A DNA stretch of 64,000 bases from Neoscytalidium dimidiatum. Taxonomy: Eukaryota; Ascomycota; Dothideomycetes; Botryosphaeriales; Botryosphaeriaceae. Below, piece after piece: positions 44,877 through 55,974 of the stretch. The notes below the pieces were generated by a model. It was given only the letters and a program-made list of their open reading frames with translations. It searched no databases and was not told the DNA's origin. The stretch lies in contig CM074697.1 of NCBI GenBank assembly GCA_037367355.1, positions 3,720,001 through 3,784,000 of the forward strand. The letters run 5' to 3'. Numbering within the stretch: position 1 is the first letter of the stretch; each line of letters starts with the position of its first letter. The position numbers were made by a program, and so were the translations under genes.

Positions 44877-47800
44877 CTAAACACACCTCTCCAGCGCCCT
44901 CACGCCCCTCACCGCCGCAGCGACGTGCCACGGCACGGCACCGCCCCGCGACCCCTTCATCCCCTTCAGCCGCGCCAGCAGGCCCAGCCCGCGGTACATG
45001 ACCAGGAACTCCTTCAGCAGGCCGTCGCACGTCGTCCGCGGCTGCTGGTTGGTTGCCGCCGCGAACGGCCCGCCAACACCTCCTCCTCCTATCCCTCCTA
45101 CTCCTGCTGCTGCTCCGCTACCGCTTCCGCCAGCGCCGCCGCCGCCACCACCACCACCATTATTGCCCCCTGCAGCAGGTGATGGAAGCGGGCTGTTGAC
45201 GTTGCTGCTACCGGCGGCGTTCGCTGCCACGCTGCCGCTGCTGTTGCCGGTGCTGCCGGCGCCGCCGTTCCCGTTGCCGGTGGCGGCGGCGGCGGCTGCG
45301 GCGGCGGCTTCGAGGTGCCCGAGGGGGATGCTGATGTTGGGGTTGTGGGCGGCGCTGGTCGAGGCGGTGGCCGAGGAGGCCTGCTGGGCGTGGGCGTGGG
45401 CGTGGGCGGCGGCGGCAGCAGCGGCCTGGGCTTGCGCCGCGGCGGCCGCTTGGGCCTGGGCTTGAGCCTGGGCGGCGGCGGCGGCGCGCTGGCCGGTGCT
45501 GCCGATCCAGAGGAGGTTGTAACCGACGGCGATGGGCCCGCGGGGCGAGTCCGGGCGGTGGTCGGGCTTGCCGATGGAGCCGTTGGAGAGGGCGAGGTCG
45601 GCGTTGCTGTCGGCGCCGCGCTTGATGAGGTAGCCGCTGGCGAGGGCCGGGCGGAATTCCGTGGTCGAGTTGGTGTTGTGCAGGCGGTGCTGAAGGATCA
45701 CGCCCCACGTCTCGTCCGTCACGTCGACGAGGCGGGCGTCCGGGTCGCTGGCCGGGTCAATCGCTGGAGGCGCGCTGGTGTTTGCGTCCGATGGTGTGGC
45801 GGCCGGCGTGAGACCGTGGGCGTCGGGGGAAACGCCGGGTTGTGGAGTGTTGCCTCCGGGTGTCGATACGCCTGTGTTGCCCGATGCTTGAGTTTGCGAG
45901 GCTGACAGAGGGGGCAGGTTTGATGTCAGGCAGAATGGTGGGTTAGGGTCTACGGCGATGAGTGCTGTCCCTATTGCAAGCGGGCATGGGCTTGTCACTA
46001 GCGCTTGCCATGCTGAGATATAGTCAGTCGCGGGATCCTAGAGCAAACAGGTGGTTGAACCTTACCCTCTTGTTCCTCTCTTTCCATCACACCAGCCCTT
46101 GCGATGCAGAGTCGCCATGTTACCCTCCGAGCCAGCATTATCTCCAAAGAAGTCTGGTAGATTTCCCGAGCAACTTCGACAAATGATCGGTTGTTTAAGC
46201 AGTACGAAGCTGTGGCTTGATGCTTCCCGGGGTTATCAGTCCAGGCGGCGGTGAGCCAACACCCATCTACACTGACAGCGTAGCCTACGTGGATGTAGGA
46301 ATTCTCGTGCAGCAGGTCCGAAGGAGGCTCGACCGTAGCTCTGAATGGAATCGATTTCGGTAGTGCCTCCTCAAGCTGGATGGACGGAGCCGAGAAAATG
46401 CTTAGCATGGTGTGGTCATTGCTAGGCTCCTTCGGTGGGCATCTGTCATAAACCTCGCGGGCAAGCCTCGTGAGTAGACCCGGTTCCAAGATCACTGGTG
46501 CCTCGAAGGAAGCGATATACTTGACAGGAACCATCTGGAGAACCAGTTCAGGCCTTGAATCATTCATAGCTCTACTGTTAGGTGCAGCCGGCAGATAGGC
46601 TTGGAAGAGAGCCCAAAAGGCCGAGCAGAGCTGCCAGAGATTGTGAGGGTCCGAGAATGGGTTAACGAGATAGACGACAATGGCGTCCGACTTAGGAGAG
46701 TCCTCAGTCTTTGCATGCTTCTTGAAATCGATTCGGGAAAGATGTCTTCCAAGGGAGGAGCAGGTGTCTCTGATCGCCTGAAGGCAACTCTGAGCAGTTG
46801 GCCTCCAGTTGTCACTTTCTCCAGAGTTTATCGGAGAGGACACCAAGCCATTGGTGGCAATATGCTCGATCTCGGGGCCACGAACGTGTGAGCCCAATTT
46901 GCAGCTCTCGTACGCCATGCTAATGCTGTCAAGGAAGCTCGTGACAGGCTCATTGAGCTGCTCACTGGAAGGATACACGCAGTACGCCATGATGTTCTTA
47001 GGTCCACTTGTTGGAGAAAGTCCTAATGGTTCCCAGAATGATAAGGCAGGTGGCAGCACATCCCATGTATCTTCGCCTCGCCGTAGACGAATATGAGGCG
47101 TTGGGACTGGGAAAAACATATTCGCTTTAACATGGTTAGGATGGAGACACTCCCTACGGGACAGCAGTGACTTACTTTGAGGTTCCGAGCTATTGGATCG
47201 CCGTTGGACCGTCTTTTGCTGGGCTTTATTTGCTGCAGTTGGCTCGGGCGTTACATCTTGAATGGAGACATATTTCAGCATGTCACATTCGCTGACTTGC
47301 TGGAATAGATCCTTGATCGCATTTTGGACAGTGTGTATTGGTGCAAGTTTGCGGCAACCTCCGACTTGGCGGTCTGAGCAGACAATACTCGAATCTTCTT
47401 CTTCCGGGATCAAATCTGGTTCATATTAGCGCATGTACACAGACGAGACATGTCTGGTTGATTTCGGAGTGACTTACCTAACGTGCTGTGAATGATTTGA
47501 TCCGCCAGCATCTGGGTGATATTTATGACCTCCTTGAGGTTCAAGGCCGGGGTCTCTGGTACAGCCTCTGAACGACAGTCCGAAGAAGGCGTTGAGGCGG
47601 CTGATGCTAATGAAAAGGATCCTCTTCTTGATCTTGCATCCATTCCTGGACGTCGCCTAACCTTCACCACCGGTGGAGGTAGCCTTGCGAGTGACCAATC
47701 GGACGGACCCGGTTCAAGGGACGAAAGAGACGGGAGGTCAGACTAAAGAAGTTGGTTAATAAATATGTTACAACAAACTGGACTTCCTAGCGACACTCGG

Positions 47801-50700
47801 AGGGACATTAAAAAAAGCTTCGAAGCCATGGAAGGGGTCAAAAAAAAAGTGGGTAGCGACTTCAGATTGAATTCATGGTGTCAAATAGGATCAGCACTTA
47901 CCACAAAACTATCGGGCTCGCTCATCATTGTCTCTTGAGTCCCAGTATCAAGTTGCAATGTTCCTGGCGTACCAACGATGGGGGTTCCAGCATTCGAGGA
48001 GCCCCATTTCTTGTGAGTAGGGACTAACAGGCCAGAGTCATGCGGATGCACTCCTGAACCTAGCTCCTCATTCAAAGACTCGCTGCTCGCCGAGATATCA
48101 CTGTAGCTATCGCTGTCGTCTGACATGCCTCCCATTGTTGAGTCATCGGCCTTGCGTTTGGGCCTCACAATACTTAGGATGAGATCAGAAGTCTTCTCCA
48201 TTGACATCGACTGTGCTGAAGATGTAGGACGCGAAATTTGACCAGGTGGTTGCCGGATACTCAAACTCGTAGGACGAGTGTGCGCCCCACGAGATCCATC
48301 CGGAACATCCTTCTCAGGGAAATAAAACTGGCCACCAGCGGCATACTTTGAATCCGCAAGCTGCATTTTTTGACTGAAATCAACCGTATTGAACATTGGA
48401 CCTCCCTCTGCTTTTGACTTCGCGAAGTCCTTAACCTCAGTCTTGGTGTGTTCGATATGTGCAGATGGGAAAAGCTTCTCCTTGATTTGCGCGGGACTCA
48501 ACGGTGGGCTCGGTTCCCGGGGGATTGTAATCTCCTCCTCTTTTCCGTGATCCATCTCGCCTACTTCCGATTTCTGGTCAGCCGAGACGTCCTCAGCTTT
48601 AGGTACGTCTTCCATCTCAGACATCTGAACGTCGTCGCCGGGAATAGCGGGTGTAACTGCAGTTTCTGACTTGAATGTTCCTGGTACCTCTTCTGGATGT
48701 TCTGGTCCCTGTAACTGGATCAATGGAGAGGCACCTCCCAAGTTGACTTCCGCAGGACTTGTATCTTGCTTGGTTTCTTGGTACGGATGTGGCTGCGATA
48801 CATCCATGAGATCTCCAAAGTCCCCATCTCCGTCATCGAAGAAATTGAAGTCCGCTTCCGTGACATCATTGCCACCAAACATTTCCTCATCCATGTCCTC
48901 GAACAAATCGTCATTGTCGTCGGCTTCGATATTCGGACCGTCCGCTGGTGTCTCCGCTATCCTTGTGGAATCCAAATGCTCTCCTGCCGTGACACTGGCA
49001 GGAACGTTTTGCTCGGATAATACAGACGCATCAATAGCAGCGCTCGTGTTTCCTTGATGACTCTGGAAATCCTGACTTGCCTGGCTCATGATGATGCCGT
49101 CCATAGCTGCATGTCCTCCAGCGTTAGGCGGCAGAACCGCATCGGGTGGAGTAGGATACACGCCACTGACAGCCTGCAAATCGCCATACGCAGATCCTCG
49201 TGAATAAAGTGGAGATGAAGGATATGCCATTGTTGACTCGACTGCTGGCTGACTGTGTTCCTCCTGAGCCTGGCGCGCCTTTTTCTGGGCTTCGATTGCC
49301 TTCTCTCTTGCAGGCTTTCCGAGAAACCAATTATAGGCTTCCCAAAGAGGATCCGCGAAGCCTTGCTTTCCGGGCCCCTGCCACCACATAACCCCAGGAT
49401 CTTGATCGTCATGATGTCGAAGAGAGCTCGGCAGGTCAATCGAGCCAAGGCCCCCCTCTTCTCGAATTGGGCCATACATAAAACAAAGAGCGGACGGCCA
49501 GAGACACTCTCGGCTGAGAGACGCTGAAGGATCGTTCGTGTCCTTCGGTACTTGTTGGGGAGGCTGCAGTTGGATGCGAACCCACTTTCCTTCTTCATCC
49601 ATATCGGGCAGAATGAGGCCTTTCATTCGCAACCATCGCAAGACGTCTGCTTTCCACTGCTGAATTGCCCTCGACCTTTTTGTCGAACCCGAGCCATCAC
49701 GCTCACTCCCAACCGCAGAATTTTCATGACCGACGTATCTTGCGATTATTCCGCATGGAGATATGCGAACAAGCTCGCCCAAAAAGTCCTCATCTGCATC
49801 ATATAGTGAAAGAATCCTCTCAAGCTGATACACGTCCGTAGTGCCTGAGACAGAAGTAGAAATTACTAAAGTTCCAGCCGTGGACAAGTGGGCATCCAAC
49901 GTCGTGAGTAGGCAGCTCATGCCCCCGAGAATGGTGAAATCGTCGTCCTCGTCATCGGCATTTTGAGAGTTGTTGGTAGCTTTGGGATAGGAAACAAAAG
50001 TACGATAGTTAAGGGGTATCATATGGTGAAAGCGAGATAAATTATAGGAAATTGAACCAATGACCGCGGACATGAAAGATTCGTAGACTGATAGGGCATC
50101 GTGCTGCCGAGAAGCGTCAGAGTTGTTGGCGGATACACCACCGACATGTTGGCTGTTAGCCTGGAATGCGCGAATATTGGCCGCCTGGAGAGCACGAGCA
50201 CTGCTGGCTGCAGAGCTATATTGGCTAGTAGATGGAGAAGCCGAGAAGGCGGGATGGCGTCCGGAGAATCTGGCCAAATCAGCAGCCTTCAGATCACCTT
50301 CTGACTGGGCTGAGACAACAGTCAGCTATCAGTTGAAACGGAAGTGAGGAACAATGTGCTTGCCAGTTAGCTGCAGGCCATTAAGCTGCTGACTCTGCAA
50401 AGACCCATGATCCAAAGCTGGCGGGCTAGTGCCAGGCTCGAAAAGCCACAGGAGAGCCTTCTGCCTGTCGAGGTAGACAAGACGCTTTGCTTCGCGGAGA
50501 CGGGTCTCGACACAGCTCAAGCCATCAAGCTCAGCAGCCTTGGCACTCGCGGCATCAAGGGAGGAGGTAGCACCAAAGGTGCGATAGGAAACGACGCCAT
50601 ATCCACCCTAGACAGAATTAGTAGGGAGACGGTAAAGCAACAGTAAGGTGCAACACACGACTGCAGACACACTAGTGCTGCTGTTCTTGATAGAATCCAT
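44877..50700 (-). CDS. MED13: Mediator kinase-module subunit 13
   Basis: Med13 (Ssn2/Srb9) links the Cdk8 kinase module to core Mediator and represses or modulates RNA polymerase II transcription. Minus-strand exons are 50700-50659, 50607-50364, 50309-47902, 47742-47478, 47415-46066 and 46012-44877; all phases agree and the product has 1814 residues. The N-terminal domain shows WLRMKGLILPD and LWPSALCFMYGPIREEG. The middle, residues 400-950, is acidic and disordered (DDLFEDMDEEMFGG). The conserved C-terminal part begins around FWEPLGLSPT and ends with MYRGLGLLARLKG and AVPWHVAAA. A long Ala/Gln then Gly/Ser-rich insertion sits within it (see findings). The first exon is only 14 codons, and intron 2 appears to use a GC-AG pair. 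A starting exon this short is the least certain part. Confidence 0.9.
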
Positions 50701-51216
50701 CGGGAGAGAGCGGCAGGGCTAAGGGACGTCGAAATGAAAGAATCTATCGGGATTTGCGCAGCCCACGACCAGCCTGCCCTTCATCAACGGCGTGGGAGAG
50801 TTGTGATACGATGCGGATCATAAGAGTGGGCACGTGGGAAGCGAGATGCGCCGGGTTGAAACGTGCCAGGAAACAGGATCTGAGGGATGCTTCGGGGTGA
50901 GACTTTGGGCCAATGTAAGCATCGTTGTCCTTTGGCCGGGGGCCCAGAAGTGGGACGGGCTCGGCGGATCGGCTTGGGCGGCTGCAGCCGGAAGTCGAGT
51001 CAGGGTCTGGGTGGTGAGGAGCGGGAGAGAGGGAGGTGAAGTTAGGGACGGGTGACGGCGTGAGGCTTCACTTGCGCCATGCACGGCCCGCCTTCGCCGC
51101 TCAGCCCTACGGCCTCCGGAGCGATTCTCCGCCTATCGCCGCCCGCCCGCCAGGAACTTTTTCCTCTGCGCGCTCTCCTCCAACACCACGCTCCCCCACC
51201 CACCCCGGCTGCCGCC
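50701..51216. promoter_or_regulatory. Divergent MED13/ENP2 promoter region
   Basis: These 516 bp lie between two start codons pointing away from each other and must hold both promoters. The ENP2 frame is open upstream to an ATG at 51079, but the added residues are proline-rich and unlike the family. No TATA box stands out. Confidence 0.55.
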
Positions 51217-53466
51217 ATGAAGGTCACCAACCACTCCGATGTGCCCGTCTACACCATCTCGGGCTCGAATACCGCGCGGCCTCTCCCCGACTGGCTGGCC
51301 CGCAAGCGGAAGCGCAGCCTGAAGCAGGACCCCGAATATGCCCATCGCGTCGAGCTTCTGCAGGATTTCGAGTTCGAAGAGGCCAGCCAATGCGTGCGCG
51401 TCAGCGAGGATGGCGACTGGGTCATGAGCACCGGCACCTACAAGCCTCAGATCCATACCCACTACCTCCCGCATCTATCGCTGTCCTACGCCCGCCACAC
51501 CAACGCCCTCAATCAGACTTTTCTGCTCCTCTCCGAGGACTATACCAAGTCACTACACCTTCAGTCCGATCGCTTTCTCGAGTTCCACACACCCGGCGGC
51601 CTTCACTATACAACTCGCATCCCTCGCTATGGCCGCGACCTCAAGTACGATCGCCGCTCTACCGAAGCCCTCATCCCCGCAGCCGGTGTGAACGAGGACG
51701 GCATGGGTGAAGTGTTCCGCCTGAACTTGGAATTGGGACGTTTCATGAAGGGCTTCGAGATTGACGTTGGTGGCGATGACTACACAAGCATGGGAGGCGG
51801 CGCATTGCAGGGCGGCATCAATACTGGTAGTGTCAATGTTGGAGCAATAGCCGAGGAATCGCACAATTTGCTTGGCTTTGGAACCTCAATAGGCACGGTT
51901 GAATTTTGGGATCCGAGATCACGGAGTCGAGTTGGCATACTATCATTGCCACCCGGCGCGGCTTTCGGTGACGAGAAGGTCGGTATTACCGCCCTGGAGT
52001 TTGACCGCGGTGGCCTCACGCTTGCTACCGGCACGTCCAACGGCTTGGTTCATCTCTATGACCTACGTTCTCCTGTTCCGCTATTAAAGAAGGATCAAGG
52101 TTTCGGTCTTCCTATTCAGGATATCACTTTCTTGCGTTCAAGGACTGCCAGCGCACAGCAAACCTCTGAGCCCAAGGTTCTCTCCTCAGACAAACGCATC
52201 ATCAAGATCTGGGACCAGAGAGATGGCAAGCCGTGGACACACGTGGAACCTGCCGTAGACCTGCACCACGTCGAGTGGGTTAAGGACAGCGGCATGCTCC
52301 TCACGGCCAACGAGGGCAAACAGCAGCACGCGTTCTTCATCCCACAGCTTGGACCCGCACCCAAGTGGTGCGCTTTCCTGGACAACGTTGTCGAAGAAAT
52401 GGCTGAAGATCCCGATGATCCCAATGCCTTCGGTGGCCACAAGGCGGGTGAGGTCTACGACAACTACAAATTCCTGACAATGAAGGAGCTGGAGCAACTC
52501 AACATGGCACATCTTATCGGCACAACTAGCCTGCTTCGGCCATACATGCATGGCTACTTCGTGGCACAAAAGCTGTACGAGGAGGCGCGGCTCATCAGTC
52601 AGCCGGAGCTATGGCAGGAGCAGCGCGCGAAGAGCATCGCGGAGCGCATCAACAAGGAGCGCGAAAGCCGCATCCGTGGCAGCAAAAAGGTCCAGGTCAA
52701 GGTCAATCGCCGGCTCGCCGAGAAGATGCTGGAGCGCGAGGAGAAGAACGAGCGCCGCAAGGCCCGTCGCGTGCTCGAGCGCGGCGGCGACGACGCCGAC
52801 GCCGTCCAAGCGACGCCCAAGTCCGTCGACGAAGATATCGAGGAAGAGGAGGATGCCGAGGCCAACAAGCCTGCTGGCGCCAGACTCCTCAGCGATCCAC
52901 GTTTCGCGAAGCTGTGGAAAGACGAGGACTTCGAGGTCGACGAGACCAGCCGCGAATTCCAGTCCATCAACCCAAGTACCAATACTGCCAAGAAACCACA
53001 GGGCCTCACGGCTGTCGAGGAAGAGGCGCTTGACGACCGCCGCGGATCTTCCTCCGACGAAGACAGCAGCGATGCAGATGACAGCGAGGGAGAGCGGCGC
53101 GGTGGCAAGAGGCGGCAACCCGCCGTTCAGGAGAAAGAGAAGGATAACGGCCGTATCTCGTCGACTAGTTACAAGAAATCCGGCCACCGCCCCATGCCGC
53201 AAATGGTCGTGTCGTCATCGTCGAGGAAGCCAAGCCAAACCCATCGTGATAAGTCGTTCGGTGCTCGCGCCGCGCATCTCAAAGAGAAGCCGCGGGAAAA
53301 TAGGGCAGCGGGTGGTGCTTCAGTGGTGGGTGAGAAGGAGATCACGTTTGCGCCGAAGGGCAAGGAGAAGCCGCGGAGGAGGGAGGTTGATGAGGATGAG
53401 GCTGGTAGACAGTCCAAGAGGAAGGAGAGAAGGAGTGCGAGTGGGAATACTTTCCGAAAGATGTAG
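51217..53466 (+). CDS. ENP2: Ribosome biogenesis WD40 protein Enp2 (NOL10)
   Basis: Enp2/NOL10 is a nucleolar WD40 protein of the small-subunit processome needed for 18S rRNA maturation. The single exon encodes 749 residues from MKVTNHSDVPVYTISG, which is the family start; the ATG at 51217 has a GCCGCC context. The N-terminal region with LPDWLARKRKRSLK and DFEFEEASQCVRVSEDG is highly typical, followed by a WD40 propeller to about residue 350 (LLGFGTSIGTVEFWDPR, LATGTSNGLVHLYDLRSP). LGTTSLLRPYMHGYFV-type sequence and the Arg/Lys-rich helix follow. The NUC153 motif is at about 553-582 (LLSDPRFAKLWKDEDFEVD). The last 150 residues are charged and disordered, with basic nucleolar-type clusters. 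Identification is secure. Confidence 0.95.
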   Translation: MKVTNHSDVPVYTISGSNTARPLPDWLARKRKRSLKQDPEYAHRVELLQDFEFEEASQCVRVSEDGDWVMSTGTYKPQIHTHYLPHLSLSYARHTNALNQTFLLLSEDYTKSLHLQSDRFLEFHTPGGLHYTTRIPRYGRDLKYDRRSTEALIPAAGVNEDGMGEVFRLNLELGRFMKGFEIDVGGDDYTSMGGGALQGGINTGSVNVGAIAEESHNLLGFGTSIGTVEFWDPRSRSRVGILSLPPGAAFGDEKVGITALEFDRGGLTLATGTSNGLVHLYDLRSPVPLLKKDQGFGLPIQDITFLRSRTASAQQTSEPKVLSSDKRIIKIWDQRDGKPWTHVEPAVDLHHVEWVKDSGMLLTANEGKQQHAFFIPQLGPAPKWCAFLDNVVEEMAEDPDDPNAFGGHKAGEVYDNYKFLTMKELEQLNMAHLIGTTSLLRPYMHGYFVAQKLYEEARLISQPELWQEQRAKSIAERINKERESRIRGSKKVQVKVNRRLAEKMLEREEKNERRKARRVLERGGDDADAVQATPKSVDEDIEEEEDAEANKPAGARLLSDPRFAKLWKDEDFEVDETSREFQSINPSTNTAKKPQGLTAVEEEALDDRRGSSSDEDSSDADDSEGERRGGKRRQPAVQEKEKDNGRISSTSYKKSGHRPMPQMVVSSSSRKPSQTHRDKSFGARAAHLKEKPRENRAAGGASVVGEKEITFAPKGKEKPRRREVDEDEAGRQSKRKERRSASGNTFRKM

Positions 53467-54009
53467 AGGGCGAGGCTTTGATCGTGCATGTGGGAGGCGT
53501 TATGTCGTGGCGCATGTGTTTTTGCTTTGTTCCACACAAGAAATTTTGGGAAGATAAAAGTTTTTATATACCCGAGTAATGAAATGAGATACTTCATCGG
53601 AAAGACGTATTTTTTATGCATAGTTTAGGTGACTTCCGCCACCGATGACACATAGCACATGTTCGATGTCGATGGAGGAAGTACTCTGCATGATGGGGAA
53701 CTCCCACGTATGTGTATGCCACCAGTAACAAGCCTACTAATACCCGTAAATCATGTTACTGAAAGAGTAAGTATTTGTTGTTGTGGCCGAAGTGACTTTC
53801 TTTTTCCTTGTCACTTGTGACTGGAGCACATTCGTTGAATTCGTTACAGTAACACAATATATTCTCTACAATTCACAAATCAATTACTGTACGTAGCAGA
53901 ATATCGTGTAGTATTTCTGCGTATAAAAACGCCCTATGCTTCTTATATCCCAGCGGTAATTGGCAATAGCTACCGAGAATAATTTAAAAAGCTCACATTA
54001 ATCTACACA
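53467..54009. other. Intergenic region, AT-rich
   Basis: A 543 bp gap where base composition changes from the GC-rich ENP2 gene to an AT-richer region that continues to about 58.2 kb. A TATA box for the next gene lies near its end. Confidence 0.55.
53922..53929 (+). promoter_or_regulatory. TATA box candidate of the kinase gene
   Basis: TATAAAAA lies 81 bp before the kinase start codon, which is a plausible distance for a fungal TATA promoter with a short leader. Confidence 0.45.
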
Positions 54010-55058
54010 ATGGTTCAAGACCATCCCTCGCACCAGTACGAAGTAGTTCGTCGGATAGTACCTAGGAGCAGACGCGGCCATGCAATACATGTTGTGAGAA
54101 GAAAAGACAATGGCAGAACTTACGTACGCAAAATTGGTGATGGTCCCCGGCAGTTTCTCTCGATCACCTCAGAGTACCGGGCGCTACGCGTCCTTAAAAA
54201 TCATCCAAATATTATTGAGATAATAGATTACGGTATCAACCAGCGACGCTTTCATGGAGAAATTTATCTCACATACTACCCAGGTGGAGATTTGAAATCA
54301 TTTATCCAGGAGTAAGTTCACCCATTCCATCTGCACTCTCTGGGCCTCCAGTACGCCAGAGGCTTTTACATGCAGCTTTACTGACACATATCCCAATAGC
54401 TTTAGTCAACGTGATAACAAGGTCAGCCTCGACATGGCCCGCCAAATCTTCACCAATATCTGCGCCGCCCTTGCATACTGCCACCACGGTATCCGTACAC
54501 CCAACGCCGGTCCTCCACGGCACTGGGATCCCATCATCCATCGCGATATGAAGACAGACAATATCTTTCTACACCCTGACTGGAACGCTCCTGGTGGCCT
54601 CATCGCCATCCTTGGGGATTTCGGTGAGCACTGCCCACCAAGTTCCAACTCATCTATCCCCCCTTTTCCTTCACCTTTCTATTTCTCCTTCCTTTACTTC
54701 TTCTCTTTGCACTACAATCATTCACAGTCCCAAACTTACTCTTTCGGTAGGCTGGGCCAACAACCTCGCCGCCACGAACCTTGATCCGCGTGGCCCAGGC
54801 GATCGCGACTGGCGGGCGCCCGAAGTTCCCGCCATGTCTACCAAAAACGACGTCTGGGGCCTTGCCGCCATCATGTGCTGCGTTTGTCAGTTGAAATCAA
54901 TCCCCAAAGATCTTCGAAATCCCTCACATGGCTCTTGGAGTATTCCCGATAGATTCGGAGAGCGCCTGAAAGGACTTGTGAAGAGGGCGGGGGAACGGAA
55001 GCCGCAAGACAGGATCTCGAGTCGGGAGTTGTTGCAAGAGTTGCAGATCGGGTGGTGA
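54010..55058 (+). CDS. Small protein kinase-like protein with altered glycine loop
   Basis: Exons are 54010-54311, 54400-54623 and 54751-55058 (88 and 127 bp introns); phases agree and give 277 residues, hardly more than a kinase domain. Catalytic marks are the lysine in YVRKIG (K41), a helix-C glutamate near E55, IIHRDMKTDN (H148, D150, K152, N155), DFG at 174-176 completed across the second join, and the APEV segment. NEK-like features (YPGGDLKSFI, NICAALAYCHH) are seen, but the family cannot be fixed. The usual GxGxxG ATP loop is replaced by IVPRSRRGHA, and the activation segment is short. It stands alone in an AT-rich, gene-poor stretch. It could be a working atypical kinase or a decaying copy; no stop or frameshift breaks it. 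Confidence 0.78.
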
Positions 55059-55782
55059 ATTTGTCCTCCTCAAATTACAGAGTGCGAGTCATCTCTACCA
55101 AACTTCCTATGGCGTAGCTCGCAGCTTTTATAATTTCAAAACAGTGTTAAAGTCAAGGCCGCAGGTCTTGTTGTTCAAGAGCATATTACAGCGAGCTCTG
55201 CTAGGCTTCACTTCTAGAGTGCATATCATCCAAGTCCCCAATTTCACGTTTAACATGAGCTCGATTAATATAGATACCAAGACTGTATCTCTTGCCCCGA
55301 AGTCAATGGCATCGCCTATTTCTCGACTTGAACGGAAGTATCGGCATCTTATCCGACGGTTATGTCCTGTCTGTCGAACCAGTTTCGCAGAAAATCTGTC
55401 TCTTACTTTATGAATCGTATAACCTTTAGCTTTATTCTTAGAGTATTTGCTGGTATTATAACGGAATGCTGCTTATGCATGCCTCATCTCATCATATCAG
55501 GGCGGCTTCAAAGCGACCCATGGATGAATCAGAGATTAATTGTCCTCAACCCACCACTTGATAGCTGTCTCGGCACTCACTTTGCTACAGTCGATACTGC
55601 TCTCTGCCGCTCAAGGGTCGAATTTTCTACCATCCTACGTAGATCTCCCGCAGTCCTACTCTCGCTATCCCGCAAATCAACTGCGCTCCCTTGGCTCAAA
55701 GCTACCTCAGCCCTCCCCAGCTCCCCATCTTCTCCAGAAACCACCACCATCGACCTCACCGGCCTCATAAAAACAAACGACC
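55059..55782. other. AT-rich stretch downstream of the kinase
   Basis: About 0.7 kb with only short open frames without recognisable content. It holds the 3' end of the kinase gene. Confidence 0.45.
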
Positions 55783-55974
55783 ATGTCCACCCAACTCTCC
55801 CCCTCCCTCGCCTTCGACAGCAACATCGCTATCACTACCATTCTCAGCCTCTCCCTCAACGCGCTCCTCGGCCCCAAGCGCACGCTCGCCTATTTCACGC
55901 TCGTCTACGCAAACCGCCCGCGTCGGCTTCGGCATCAACGCCATGCTGTCCGCCCGACCGACGTGCTCTCGTGA
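55783..55974 (+). pseudogene. Possible gene fragment with one hydrophobic segment
   Basis: A 63-codon frame begins MSTQLSPSLAFDSNIAITTILSLSL and contains one likely membrane helix, then turns Arg-rich where the neighbouring frame (from about 55905) reads a more natural sequence, TARVGFGINAMLSARPT. That switch suggests a frameshift or an unseen intron in a small membrane protein. I do not recognise the family, and it may also be chance. Confidence 0.25.

Noticed and set aside
45315..45905. 196-codon plus-strand ORF over MED13
   Set aside because: Gly/Val-rich complement of the Ala-rich MED13 exon; not a separate gene.
51079..51216. Upstream start for ENP2 at 51079
   Set aside because: The added 46 residues are Pro/Ala-rich, whereas the family starts with M-K-x-x at the conserved core; the ATG at 51217 has a better context.
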